This document shows, one piece after another, positions 24,051 through 36,238 of a DNA stretch of 64,000 nt (position 1 is its first letter; every line of letters begins with the position of its first letter). This DNA is from Heterohyrax brucei (taxonomy: Eukaryota > Chordata > Mammalia > Hyracoidea > Procaviidae): assembly GCA_028571685.1 (NCBI GenBank), contig CM053166.1, forward strand, positions 65,062,111-65,126,110, written 5' to 3'. Under the pieces are notes generated by a model. It made no database searches and had not been told where the DNA came from. It saw nothing but the letters and a program-made list of their open reading frames with translations. Position numbers and translations under genes: made by a program.

Positions 24051-24716
24051 CATAAAAATGCAGTTCCACATACCTGTTAGGCTAGCTGTTATCAAAAAAA
24101 TAGAACAGATATTTGAGAGCATGTGGAGAAATTGGAATCCTCCCCAGATTCCCCAGACAAAAGATACCACTAGAAATTCCAGCTCACAGTTGCAATCTGG
24201 AATCTCCAGATGATTTTACATGGGCACTGGAGCCCCCTGGCCCCCTCGCCCTTAAACAGAGCTCTGGCAGTACCCAGGAATGTTCATTCCCCTCCCCCAT
24301 GCAGGCCATAGCCATAGCCATAGCCACAGCCATTGACTGGTGGGTGTGAGTACAAAACCCAGCTACTTTGCCTCAAGCAGGGCAAACCCTGAGGGGCAGT
24401 TATGCTGCAAAGTTCTCCTGGGATCAGCCTATGGCTGTGACTTCCCTAGAAATACACTTGGTGCTTGGTTTCTTCTCACTATTCTGCTTCCTCTACTCCT
24501 TCACCGTTTCTCCTGAGACTATTTTCTTTTTTGTTTTTTCAATTTTTTGTAATATTTTAATGCATGTGTATTAAAGTATGTGAGTAAAGAAATATTAATA
24601 TGTTTAATAGCATTTGTGTTGTGGACTTGTCAAAAACTATGTATGTGTGTATGATACAGTGAAGATACATAAATTGAAACTGTAATTGCGAGGTATTTTG
24701 TGAATTCCCGTGCTTG
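24051..24716. other. Intronic DNA, unassigned
   Basis: Contains a (CCATAG)-type run at about 24305-24330 and a GC-richer block at 24200-24450. It may be more of an old L1, but I cannot support a family. Confidence 0.4.
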
Positions 24717-24720
24717 CTCT

Positions 24721-25238
24721 TGTTAGGGTCCGGATTTCAAGAAACTACGCAGATTCTCTTTAAAAGTCAAATTTTATTAAAAATGTACCAATAGGAAAAA
24801 GGCTGGTGCACCAGGAACTCACTCCAAACTACGCAGAGCAGGAGGCGACCACAAGCTTCTCTAGTACACAATATTTAAGCTGTGAGATGACAAAGCAGGG
24901 AGGGGGAGCTGACCTTTGCATTGAGGAGCTGACCTTTGCATTGATTGGTTGGGGCCACCTGGAATTCGCGACAGTTGTAAAATGCAGTCCTTAGCAAATG
25001 TGTTAGTAGAGTTTGGTCAGGGTCTAGGGGGTCATTTGCAAGGCTATGTCCATGCTTTGTCTTGTGACAGACAGATGTTTTCCAAGACAAAGGTGAGATT
25101 ACTCTATGTTATTTCCTGCTATTTTTTGTTAAGTTGTTTCCTGGGGCTTTCTACTTTAATACTTTGAATTTTTACTGTGCCCTTCCTCAAAATGGAGTCT
25201 GAGGCTCAAAATGGAGTCACTTATGCCTCATTTTAACA
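24721..25238 (-). mobile_element. Solo LTR of an endogenous retrovirus (ERV1-like)
   Basis: 518 bp bounded by TGTTA...TAACA and flanked on both sides by CTCT (24717-24720 and 25239-25242), a 4-bp duplication typical of gammaretrovirus-like (ERV1) integration. Read on the reverse strand it has a CCAAT box (24944-24950), a TATA-like CTTAAATAT (24871-24879) and an AATAAA signal (24773-24778) in the order expected for U3-R-U5. A 20-bp unit is repeated twice at 24905-24944 in U3. No internal retroviral sequence flanks it, so it is a solo LTR. Confidence 0.88.
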
Positions 25239-25242
25239 CTCT

Positions 25243-25555
25243 TACTCATCAGTTTCAGATGTTGTTTTTAAACTACGTGTTACATTTCATAAGAATTTTA
25301 TAAGAGCAGTTAAATCCTCTTGTTTAAAAATGAGTATTTTACTACTCAGACTGAAACATGCCAATATAAATTATATGTCATAAGAATTAGGTACATAATT
25401 ATAACATTGAATTTTCTTTAACAAACATTTCCAACTGTAATAAAAAGTAATTCTGTATAACTTAAGTGCCACATAACAAGTTTGTAAATTGTTATGAATT
25501 AACCAAAGCCAATCTTATATTTTAAGCACTGGATAAGAAAATCAATAAATTTGGA
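25243..25555. other. Intronic DNA, nothing recognised
   Basis: AT-rich segment between the solo LTR and the antisense RTE piece. Confidence 0.5.
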
Positions 25556-26398
25556 TACAAAGGCAGTATAAAGATAGGAACATGGACACTTAGAAGTATT
25601 GCATCAATTCCTGGACCCTTGCTTTCGCCAGTGCCTTCCAACTTGGACTTCTTCCTTCAGTGCCATCATGAGTTCTTGGTCATAATGCTACCTCTTGAAA
25701 TGTTTGAACATCAACCAATTCTTTTTCATACAGTGACTGTGTATTCCTTCCTGATATGGTAATATCAGTGATACTCTCTTTTGATGTTTCCTTTGTTCAA
25801 TATTTTTAGCATAGAATCCTTTAGTATTGCAAGTCAAGGCTTGAGTTTTTTCTTCAGTTCTTTCAGCTTGAGAAATGTCAAATGTGTTCTTCCCTTTTTT
25901 TTTTTTTTTTTTATCTCCAGGTCTTCACACATTTTATTGTAACAGATCACTTTGTCTTCTCAAGTTGGCCATTGAAATCTTCTGTTTCACTCTTTTATGT
26001 CATCATTTCAAACTCACCTCAGCTACTCTGTGTTCAAGAACAACTTGGGGAATTTCTTCTGACATCCATTTTGGTCTTTTTTCTTTTTAATGACCTTTTG
26101 CTTTCTTTATGTATGATGTCATTGATGTCATCCTACAACTTGTCTCCAATTATTGGTGTTCAGTGTGTCAAATTTCGAGATGTTTTCTAAATGTTGGAGG
26201 GATATACTCAAGATTGTACTTTGGCTCTTGTGGACTTGTTTTAATTTTCTTCAGCTTCTATTTGACCTTTCTTAGCAGCTTGGCTTGGCTTGGCTTAGCA
26301 ACTGACAGTCTGTTCCACAGTCAGTTCCTGGCCTTGTTATGACTGATGATACTGAGCTTTTCCATTGCTTCTTTCCACAGATGTAGTCAGTTGTGTTG
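25556..26398 (-). mobile_element. RTE/BovB-type LINE fragment, antisense
   Basis: The reverse complement aligns by eye with the RTE at about 19910-20450: for example tgctacctcttgaaatg, tgtattccttcctgatatgg and tcttcccttttt..atctccagg are antisense to sequences there. It ends near ccacagatgtagtcagttg, matching the 19915-19930 region. Only the part between endonuclease and RT is present. An L1 3' end begins at about 26400. Confidence 0.85.
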
Positions 26399-26399
26399 G

Positions 26400-29300
26400 T
26401 TTTTTTTTTATTTAATATGACTGAGTGAAAAATGTACATTCCCATATAAATTTACATGCCCACCTATATGCAGCTTCCACTGGTCTCCCTGTGAAGTGAC
26501 AGCATACTATTCCCCTGTGCTACATACATGTCTCATTCTCTGAAGTCTCCTTTCCTCTCCTCTCTGCCCACTCTCCTTCCTCCAGCCAGAGGTGAGCAGG
26601 ATGATATCTTATAGATGTATAGAACCATAACATGCATCCAGTATATGGTCAGTCTACATCACCAAGTCCAATCAATCTGTGTCCGAAGACTGGACCTTCG
26701 TTACGATTTTTGAGCAAGAGCAGCATCAGGGCCAGCGGCCATGCTCCCAGGAGAACCCCAAAACCGTTGGACCATCAATTGAGGTCTCTTAGTGGAGATC
26801 TCAGGATGCACCCCTTTTTATTCTTGTGTTGCCAGTGAGACTCAATGAAGTGAGCTCCATTGCGGCTATCACTGGTGGTGGCCGGGCACCACCCGGTTCT
26901 TCCGGTCCCAAGTTGATGTAGGCACCCAGTCTTGTGGGTCTCTCTATCTTCTGGGTTGTCTTTCCCCATGTCGTTTTGGTCCTCGGTGATCATCTGTTCC
27001 TGCTGAGTTGGGACCATTTGCTGTGCTCTCAGATGGCAGCTTGGCAGCTTTTAAGACTCCAGATGCCACTCACAAAGTGGGGTGCAGAGAGCCCTCTTAG
27101 CAAAACGCTAGTTGTGCCACTTAGCCTCAATTTTGCCTAAGAGCGTGGTAAACTGCCCCCTGCCCCCTGCCCCCTGCCCCCTGCCCCCTGCCCCCTGCCC
27201 CCTGCCCCCTGCCCCCTGCCCCCTGCCCCCTGCCCTCTGCCCCCTGCCCCAGCTACTCTATCCTTGCAATATTGGGTTAAGATGGAGGGAGTACTCAAGT
27301 TATACTGAAGTCCACTTAATATTGTCCTTGTTTCTAATGTGTGCTCTCACCAATTTCACCCAACCAGATTTCTAGCAACTTTCTACTCTAAACCCTCCCC
27401 CCTCACTCTCCCTCCCTCCTCACCCTTGCAGCCCTCAAGGAGTCTTGTCTTCTATGTGTGAGTCTGTTTTTGAGATCTTATGGTAGAGGTCTCATATAAT
27501 ATTTGTCTTTTTATCGCTGACTACTTTCACTCAACATAATGTCTTCCAGTTGAAACCAGGTTAGGAGATGTGCCCTGGAATCATCGTTATTCTTTATCAT
27601 TGTGTAGTGCTCCATTGAGTATATATACCATAGTTTACCTGTCCATTCTTCTGTTGTTGGGCATCTGGGTTGATTCCATCTTTTTGCTATCGTGGACTGT
27701 GCTGCGATAAACATTCTGGTGCATGTGTCCCTTGGTGTAAAAGGCCTTGATTCTGTAGGATATATTCCAAGTAGTGGAATTACTGGGTCAAATGGTATAT
27801 CGATATCCATTTTTTTAAGGAAGCGCCAAATGGCTTTCCAAAGAGGCTGGACCATTTTGCAACCCCACCAACAGTGTAGGAGGGTTCCACTTTCTCCACA
27901 GCCTCTCCAGCATTTGTTGTTTTCTGTTTATTCGATCATGGCCAACCTTGTTGGGGTGAGATCGTTTCTCATTGTCATCTTGATTTGAATTTCTTTAATA
28001 ACTAAAGATTGTGAACATGTCCACATGTGTTTTTTGGCTGCCTGGATCTCTTCTTTAGTGAAATGTCTGTCCATCTCCTTTGCCCATCACTTAATTGGAT
28101 GGTTTATCTTCTTCTTATTGATATTTTGTAGTATCTTATAGATTATGGAGATCAGGCGTCGGTCTGACATAGAGTTGCCAAATATTTTTTCCCGTTCTGT
28201 AGGTGTTCTTTTAATTCTATTAATAAAGTCTTTGGATGAGCGAAATTGTTTGATTCTTAATAGTTCCCGTTTATCTATTTTCTCTTCTGATGATTGTGGT
28301 TTCTTTGACAGATTTTGGAGTCTGTCCTCATTGTGTATTTAAACTTCCATTGTTGTTCCTATCTTTTCTTGGATGAGCTTTATCATTTTAGGTTTGATAT
28401 TTAGGTCTTTTATCCAGTTGGTTTTTGTATAAGGTGTAAGATACGGGTTTTGTTTCAGTTTACTGCAGATGGACATCCAATTTTGCCAGCACCATTTGTT
28501 GAAGATACTGTTTTTACCCCAGTTTAATGTCTTAGGGCCTTTGTCAAATATCAACTGTTGATAGGCAGGTGGTGTCAACTCTGGGGTCTCAATTCTGTTC
28601 CATTGATTGATCTGTCTGTTCTTGTACCAATACCAGGCTGTTTTGACCACTGTGGCAGTGTAATATGTTCTAAGGTCGGATAATGAGAGGCCTCCCAGTG
28701 TGTTCTTTTTTAGTAGTACCTTACTGATCCGGGGATTCTTCCCTTTCTAAATAAATTGGTGATGTGTTTCTCCATCTCATTAAAAAATGATGCTGGAACT
28801 TGTATTGGGATTGCATTATATAAATAAATTGCTTTGGGTAAAATAGACATTTTCACCATGTTAAGTCTTCCTATCCATGAGCAGGTAGGTTTTTCCATTT
28901 ATCTAAGTGTCTCTTAGTTTCTTGTAGTAAGGGCTTGTAGTTCTCTTTGTAAAGGTCTGTTGTTTCTCTGGTTAGATTAATTCCTAGGTCCTTTGTCTTC
29001 TTAGAGGGTATAGTAAGTGGTATTGATTTGATGATTTCTTCATTAACAGTCTCGTTGTTCCTATAAAGAAACCCTGCTGATTTACTTATGTTTATGTTGT
29101 ATCCTGAAACTTTACTGAATTCTTCTGTCAGTTTGAGTAGTTTACTTATGGATTCTTTGGGGTTCTCTGCATATACAATCATATCATCTGCAAATAGGGA
29201 GATTTTAACTTCTTCTTTGCCAGTGCAGATGCCCTTTATTTCTTGGTCTTGTCTAATTACTCTTGCTCGAAATTCTAGTACAGTGTTGAATAGGAGAGGT

Positions 29301-29655
29301 GAGAGTGGGCATCCTTGTCTAGTTTCTGATTTCAAGGGGAAGTCTTTCTGTCTCTCTCCATTCAGGATGATGTGGGCAATTGTCTTTGTATAAGTGGCCC
29401 TTATTGTGTTGAGGAATTTGCCATCTATGCCTATTTTGCTAAGAGTTTTTAGCATGAATTGGTGTTGGGCTTTATCAAATGCCTTTTCTGCATCAATGGA
29501 CAAAATCAGGTGATTCTTGTCTTTTGTGTTATTTATGTGGTTAATCACATTAATTGTTTTTCTGATGTTAAACCAAACTTGCATCCCTGGTATATGAATC
29601 CCACTTGGTCATGATGGATTATTTTGGTGATAAGTTGTTGAATTCTGTTTGAAAA
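26400..29655 (-). mobile_element. 5'-truncated L1 with long ORF2 stretches
   Basis: Reverse strand. Poly(T) at 26400 is the 3' tail. The 3' UTR runs to about 27530 and contains a 7-bp minisatellite. ORF2 C-terminal pieces: 27511-27855 (FDPVIPLLGIYPTESRPF..CPTTEEWTGKLWY) and 28339-28650. The RT lies at 28871-29584, an open stretch of 237 codons with the catalytic motif [12 protein letters not shown] intact and [11 protein letters not shown] present. It is truncated before the endonuclease and cut by several frameshifts, so it cannot mobilise itself. Among the better preserved L1s in the window. Confidence 0.92.
27154..27250 (-). repeat. 7-bp minisatellite in L1 3' UTR
   Basis: Thirteen consecutive TGCCCCC units (one variant, TGCCCTC at 27231-27237) followed by a partial unit. 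On the L1 sense strand the unit is GGGGGCA. Sister L1s at 31070 and 41910 have only one or two units at this place. Confidence 0.96.
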
Positions 29656-30309
29656 TTTCAACATTAGATTCTTTTCAGGGTTTTTTTGTTCTCATTAATT
29701 ACCTTTTCTTTTGAATATGAATCAATTTTTCCTGATTTTTCGTAATCTGTTAATTTTATCCTAGATAACCTGAATGATATCTTGTAGAGGCTTCCTTTTT
29801 ATGGTTTACTGACAGTTGACCAATTTTTATTTTAGTAGCCAGTTAACTTGGCTCTTCTCACACTCTGGAATTTGATATCCCTGCAGTGGGCAACGGCAGA
29901 ATTCTCTTCAGTTTTTTTAGGCCACTTGGTGTCTATACTATGCAGCAGTCAACCAGAGACTGGGGCGGAATTTAAATGTCAAATTTGAGGTTCCCTCTTT
30001 ATCTCTTGTTCCTGGAATTTCTCTCTTTCATTTCTTGTAGTAACTTTGGAATCTGTCCTCTGATTCTTGAAGACATTAAGATTGCTAATTTCTGTTTGCG
30101 TTCTAACCAGCAGGATACGAGTTGGGACCTGCCTTAAGAGAAAAATAGAAAGGCAAGCTCAGGTAGTTATTCAGTGTCATTGACTTCTTTCTAGAATTGA
30201 CATTTCCTCTGATTTTAGCCTGATTTTGGTCTCTGGTACCTTCAGACAATTGATTTATGTTTTTTTATCCAGAATTTAAAGCTATCTGCTGGAATGCTAC
30301 TCTAATAGT
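29656..30309. other. Intronic DNA between two L1s, unassigned
   Basis: Possibly old L1 5'-region text on the reverse strand (tgatttttcgtaatctgttaattttatcc, ttaggccacttgg), but too diverged to assign. Confidence 0.4.
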
Positions 30310-30322
30310 AGGCAGAACTTCT

Positions 30323-32282
30323 TCTTTTCTTTAATTTAACATGAGTGAAGTGTACATTCCCGTATAAATTTACATGCCCACCTACATGCAGCTTCCACTG
30401 CTCTCCCTGTCCAGTGACAGCACACTGTTCCTCTCTGCTCCATACGTGTCTCATCCTCCCAACAGCCTCCTTTCCTCTCCTCTCCACCCACTCTCCTTCC
30501 TCTACCCAGAGGTCAGCAGGGTGATATCCTATAGATGTATAGAACCATAAAGTGCATCCAATATATGGTCACTCTGCATTGCCAAGTCCAATCCATTCCT
30601 GTCCAAAGAGTGGACCTTTGTTATAATTTATGGGTAAGGGCAGCATCAGGGCCGGGGGCCATCCTCTCGGGAACCCCGAAACTGCTGGACCATCAATTGA
30701 GGTCTTTTAGTGGAGGTCTCGGGATGCACCCCTTTTCTTGTGTTGCCAGTGAGACTCCTCTCTGTGAGCTCCATTGTGGCTATCAGTTGTGGTGGCCGGG
30801 CATCATCCGGTTCTTCTGGTCCCAAGTCGATGTAGGCACCCACTCTTGTGGGTCTCTCTGTCTTCTCGGTTGTCTTTACTGCATGTCATTTTGGTCCTTG
30901 GTGAGCATCCGTTCCTGCTGAGTTGGGACCATTTGCTGTGTCCTCGGATGGCAGCTTGGCAGCTTTTAAGACCCCAGATGCCACTCACCAATGTGGGGTG
31001 CAGAGAGCTCTCTTAGCAAAATGCTAGTTGTGCCAATTGGCCTCGATTTCACCTAAGAGCATGGTCCATTGCCCCGTGCCCCAGCTATTCTGTCCTTGCA
31101 ATATTGGGTTAAGATGGAAGGAGTACTCAAGTTAGGCTGAAGTCCACTTAATGTTGTTCTTGTTTCTACTTTGTGCTGTCACTGCTTTCTGACAATCAGA
31201 TTTCTAGCAACTATCTAATCTAAACCCTACCCCCCTCACCCTCCCTCCCTCCCCTCCCTTGCAGCTGTCGAGGAGTCCTTTCTTCTATGTGTGAGTCTGT
31301 TTTTGAGATCTTATCATAGAGGTCTCATACAATATTTGTCCATTTGTCACTGACTCCTTTCACTCAACATGTCTTCCAGTTGAAACCAGGTTAGGAGATG
31401 TTTCTTTGAATCACCCTTATTCTTTATCGTTGTGTAGTGCTCCACTGAGTATGTGTACCACAGTTTACCTATCCATTCTTCTATTGTTGGGCATCTGGGT
31501 TGATTCCATCTTTTAGCTATCATGGACTGTCCTGCGATAAACATTCTTATGCATGTGTCCGTTGGTGTGAAAGGCCTTGATTCTGTAGGATATATTCCAA
31601 GTAGTGGAATTATTGGGTCAAATGGTGTATCGATACCCATTTTTTTAAGGCAGCGCAAAATTGCTTTCGAACAAGGCTGGACCATTTTGCAACCCCACCA
31701 ACAGTGTAGGAGGGTTCCATTTTCTCCACAGCCTCTCCAGCATTTGTTGTTTTGTGTTTTCTGGATCATGGCCAATGTTGTTGGGGTGAGATGGCATCTC
31801 TTTGTCGTCTGGATTTCAATTTCTTTAATAACTAAGGGTCGTGAACATGTCCACAGGTGTTTTTTGGCTGCCTGGATCTCCTCTTTAGTAAAATGTCTGT
31901 CCATATCCTTTGCTCATGGCTTAATTGGATGGTTTATCTTCTTCTTATTGATATTTTGTAGTATCTTATAGATTATGGAGATCAAGCGTCGGTGTGACAT
32001 AGGGTTGCCAAATATTTTTCCCATTCTGTGGGTGTTCTTTTAATTCTATTAATAACGTCTTTGGATCAGCTAAATTGTTTGGTTCTTAATAGTTCCCATT
32101 TATCTATTTTCTCTTCTGTTGATTGTTGTTTCTTTGACAGATTTTGGAGTCTGTCCTCATTGTGTATTAAAACTTCCATTGTTGTTCTTACCTTTTCTTG
32201 GATTAGCTTTATCGTTTTAGTTTTGATATTTCAGTCTTTTATCCAGTTGAAGAGAACTTCTTAATTAGAGGAACTGAATTAG
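30323..32282 (-). mobile_element. 5'-truncated L1 with 13-bp target-site duplication
   Basis: Reverse strand. AGGCAGAACTTCT at 30310-30322 and again at 32283-32295 marks the insertion. The 3' UTR is at 30323-31340. The ORF2 C-terminal domain is open at 31347-31904 (185 codons), with the Cys-rich motif CWRGCGENGTLLHCWWGC. L1 homology ends at about 32249, inside the segment encoding DWIKD; the last 33 bp before the duplication are not L1. Direct repeat of the 26400-29655 copy. Confidence 0.93.
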
Positions 32283-32419
32283 AGGCAGAACTTCTGTTTA
32301 GCACTTTTAAAGATTTGTGTTGCCTTCTCTATATTAAAAATAACTTATTTTGAATTACTACTTAATGTTCTGCTGTAATCACCCATCGTATTTTAAGTAT
32401 TCTGTCACCCTAGTGACAT

Positions 32420-33080
32420 AGATTTAGGTTGTCGCCGACTCCCTGGTACTACAAACAGTACCTTTTAAAACTGTGCCTGTGGGAGAGTTTCCCTGGCATA
32501 TGCATCCCAGGATTGAGATTGCTGGATTACAAAATATTTGCATACCTAATTTCATAAAGTAAATCCTCTTCCAGCAGTATGGAAATGTTCTCGTTTTCCC
32601 CATCCTCACGTTGCTAGGAATATCTAATTTATGTTTGCCTGTCTGATGTATACAAGGTGATATCTCATTTAAACTGACATTTTTCTGATTTCTACACATG
32701 TACGCTTCACATTTTTTTTCACTTCTTATATACTAGTCTTTATATACATTGTTTTTCTGCATGTTCGTTTCTTTACTCTTTATTGTGATGTGTGCTGTTT
32801 TGGCCTTGTTAAATAAATTCCTTCAAATTTCTAGAAAATAATCTACATTTTCTTCTGTTAGCTTTATGATCTCACCTTTCATATTTACATCTTTAATAGT
32901 GTTGTTACTTTTTTATGTATGGTAACAGGTATAAATCCAACTTCATGTTTCACAATATGATGCAGCCAGTTTTTTAAGCATGTTGCTGTGTTTATTAATA
33001 GAGTTTGGAGACGCGTTTTAACATTTGTGGTTGTTCTGCAAGGTGTTCTTCGTAAAATATAAACGTGCTCATGTCACTTA
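32420..33080 (-). mobile_element. Ancient L1 ORF2 C-terminal fragment
   Basis: Decayed antisense L1 text: cctggcatatgcatcccaggattg, attgctggattacaaaatatttgc, ctcacgttgctaggaatatc. Boundaries approximate. Confidence 0.55.
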
Positions 33081-34544
33081 AAATTATTTATTGGTTCTCC
33101 ATTGTCTTAGGATATAGTCTATAGTGTATAACATGGTTTATCATTTCTTTGCAAACTGGTCTCGGCATACTTTGCCCAGCCAGCTACTACTTTGAATTTA
33201 ATATGTGCACTTTCTTCCTCTAGGAAATACGAGTGCATTACACATCACCACATGTGTTACATTTTCATGTGTTTGTATTCAGTACACTGTGGTTCTAACA
33301 GTTCTTGTTCAGCAAATACATAACTAATTGAAGGAATGAAGTTTAAAAACCTGGTCCTTGTCCTTTAGTAACTTAAATAACTATATTAACTTATTCAGAC
33401 TAGACTAATGTTTTGGGAAACTAATTCAGCTGTTAAGTCAAATTTTATATAATAATTACTGATAATTTCAACGGACGTTTCTCTAAAATCTTTTCTAGGA
33501 TGATATACTCTATTCTTATGACAGTTTATTTTTCCCCTCCCTGGCTCCTGTCTCATTTGACCCTTGGAACAACTTTATTGGTAGAAAGATGTGGCTTTAC
33601 CTCTGTTTTACTGATATTGAGTCATAGTTTTAAGTGATTTGCTTGAGGCTCATGTAGCTAATTTTGTCTTTGTACCTACTCTTGAAAAGATTGAAGTTTG
33701 CTTAGGCAGCTTTTTTCTGGTAATGATATCAGTAGAATTTACTTCAATCCATTTGTTCTGCCAAGTGTATTTTAAAGTGAATGAAGTTTCCCCCCTTTTT
33801 TCTTGTGGAGAGATTGTCTTAAGCCTTTGTGGTTATAGCAGTAGTGGATTTCAGTCATATTAGTACTTTTAGGGGAGAACTGTGGCTAAATTATTTCACT
33901 TAGTGATTTGCCTATAGAACCTTGAGTATTACAAACATTGTTAGACTGTATTTCCATAGGATATTTTACACATCAGAATTTGTATCTTTTAAATTTATAT
34001 TTTAGCTGCTTCTTCCTTACATTTTGTGAGGCATTTTTGGCATGTGCTCTAATATTTATTGAGTAACTTGGAAACTTGGGAAGAGTTCTAGGCAGATTAT
34101 ATACATTGGGAGGTAGAGTTCTTTGCTAGCTTTATTAATGTTATTAGATGAAGTTGAGGTAACTTCCTGTTAAATTACCAGGATTCGGAAAATTCTTAAA
34201 ATGGTATATTTTAATGATACTTTGTTTATATTGAATGTTAGTTTTACTGGTGTTAGGTACTTGGTTTATTACCTAAAGTTGCCTAGTGTTAGGGAAATAT
34301 TTGGTATGGAATTAACACTTTTTCCTTTCAGTCATTTGTTTAAAATATGCTAAAACATCAGTATTGTGTAATTTAGTTTGTGAGATAGTTCTTTGAAATT
34401 ATTTCCTTTTAGTTTCTAGTTGTCATCACTATTTGAAAAGTTAATTCAAATTAGAATCATCAGTGCAATGTTAGAATTGTTTTTGTAGTTACAGATTATA
34501 TTAATTGTATTTCTCTCTAAATCTCTTTTCCTTCTGCTCTTTAG
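33081..34544. other. KDM6A intron before exon C, nothing certain
   Basis: The segment 33085-33200 (ggttctccattgtcttaggatatagtc) may be an old mammalian repeat. The rest is unassigned, ending in the exon C acceptor tract. Confidence 0.45.
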
Positions 34545-34646
<102 letters not shown>

Positions 34647-34877
34647 TAATATACATTGTGTATTGTAAGTGCTTTGTGTGTTTTACGTGTCAAGAGTGGT
34701 AAATATATGGGTTATGTATATACTCAGACTTCAGGCTTACAAAACTGTGACCCAGTATTACACTCTTTTTCCTTCCTTTGCTCAGAGTTGATAGAATTAA
34801 TCTGAACATAGCATATTTTCACCCCTGCCAAGTATGATCCATCTCACAGACCACCTCTGTCCAATTCTTTAGAACAA

Positions 34878-35065
34878 CTAAACAGTTGCCTTTGAGTCAT
34901 TTCCACTCTGTGGCAACCACATATGTGTCACAGTAAAACTGCTCCATAGGGTTTTCATCCTGATTTTGGAGAAGTAGATAGCCAGGCTTTTCTTCTGAGG
35001 GTCCTCTGCGTAGACTTGAACCTTCAGCCTTTTGGTTAGCCACTGAGCATGTTAACCATTTGCTT
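34878..35065 (-). repeat. AfroSINE variant with longer internal segment
   Basis: Antisense: agttgcctttgagtcatttcc, then ctgctccatagggttttcatcc, then an extra segment ttttggagaagtagatagccaggc before cttgaaccttcagccttttgg. About 30 bp longer than most copies here; it shares the extra segment with 40750-40938. Confidence 0.8.
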
Positions 35066-35947
35066 CATTCAGGGAAACCTTATTGCAACTAGTTCTTTTA
35101 AATTCTCAAAATTATTCCCTAGTACTGGATCCGTGGGTAAGAGGGATTGAATTCTTTCTTTGTACTGTGTATATGCTGAGTATTCTGTGAAATTAATTGA
35201 TTTGTCTAAAGTCACTTAGTGGTTACTGAGCTTGTCTTTATAAACTTATGGATGAAAATAACTATTAGGAACATTTTACCTAAAATTATAGAACATCTAA
35301 CATTACAGTTTCTATAAGCCGGTAGTTCTCATGTTATAGACAAGAGAAATCCCGTCAGTTGGAGATAATTGTGTCACTATCACCAAGACGGTAGTGAAGG
35401 AGCTCCCCAATATTTTGTTGCTTAGTTAACAAGTCATATTTCTTGTTAGTATTTGGTATTTTGGGTTGTTTTTTTCACCTTTGTTTGTATGTGGGCAGAT
35501 AATTTATTTTTAATTTAATCTGACATAGTAATAGGAATGTTTTCATAATGTATATATTTTCATCTAATTTTGATATAGTTTAAACTTAGATTTTTCTTAT
35601 TTATCTTGATGATGTCATGATTATTAATACAAAAACACATTGTCTTTCTGTAAAGTCTTTGTTTTTAGTTTACTCTTTTGTTAGAATTTTACTTAAATTA
35701 TCCGTACCTCAGGAAATTATGCAAGTATTTAGATATTTGTTTTAAATGAGCCATTTAGAGTTTTTGAGGAATGTGAATTTGTATCTTTAAAAGAAGTTTG
35801 TAAGTACAGTTGAAAAAAGGGGTTTGTGTTAATTCTTAGGTAAAAAGAACAAAGCCAGCCAAAGCCAAGTGCCCTCGAAGAACAAAACGATGCCTTTAGA
35901 ATAGTTTACCTATTTCACTACTACTTGAATGCCAGCCTTCTTCTTCT
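35066..35947. other. KDM6A intron, nothing recognised
   Basis: AT-rich. A scrap near 35857-35880 (gccaaagccaagtgccctcg) resembles an AfroSINE 3' end in antisense. Confidence 0.45.
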
Positions 35948-35958
35948 CCACACTGTTT

Positions 35959-36227
35959 GTTTATTTTTTTTAATTTGTTGTGCTTAAGTGAAAGTGTACA
36001 ATCCAGTTCAAATTTGCATGCTTGCCTATCTGCAGCTCCCTGTGCTCTCCTTGCCCGGCCCGGCGACAGCATACTTCTCCTTTGTGTTCTGTACATGTCA
36101 TATATTCTCCTAAAAATCTCCTGCCCCCTCTTCTCGACCCTCTCCACTCCCTTCCAGCAAGAGGCCAGTAGGAGAACATGCCATGGATTCATATAACTGT
36201 AAAGTGCACACATGATATGGTCACTGT
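35959..36227 (-). mobile_element. Short L1 3'-UTR insertion with 11-bp duplication
   Basis: About 270 bp of L1 3' UTR (gtgtacaatccagttcaaatttgcatg to aactgtaaagtgcacac) preceded by a T-rich tail. CCACACTGTTT occurs at 35948-35958 and 36228-36238. Severely 5'-truncated, non-coding. Confidence 0.93.
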
Positions 36228-36238
36228 CCACACTGTTT

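Noticed and set aside
23727-24170. 147-codon lysine-rich ORF
   Set aside because: Low-complexity reading of homopyrimidine runs in an old antisense L1.
27154-27250. CRISPR-like regular array
   Set aside because: Units are contiguous 7-mers with no spacers, in a mammalian L1.
27112-27375. Pro/Cys-rich repeat protein ORF
   Set aside because: Produced by the 7-bp TGCCCCC minisatellite in an L1 3' UTR; the reading frame is an accident of the repeat.
28871-29584. 237-codon reverse transcriptase as a host gene
   Set aside because: It is an L1 ORF2 fragment with 3' UTR and tail adjacent, truncated and frameshifted on both sides.
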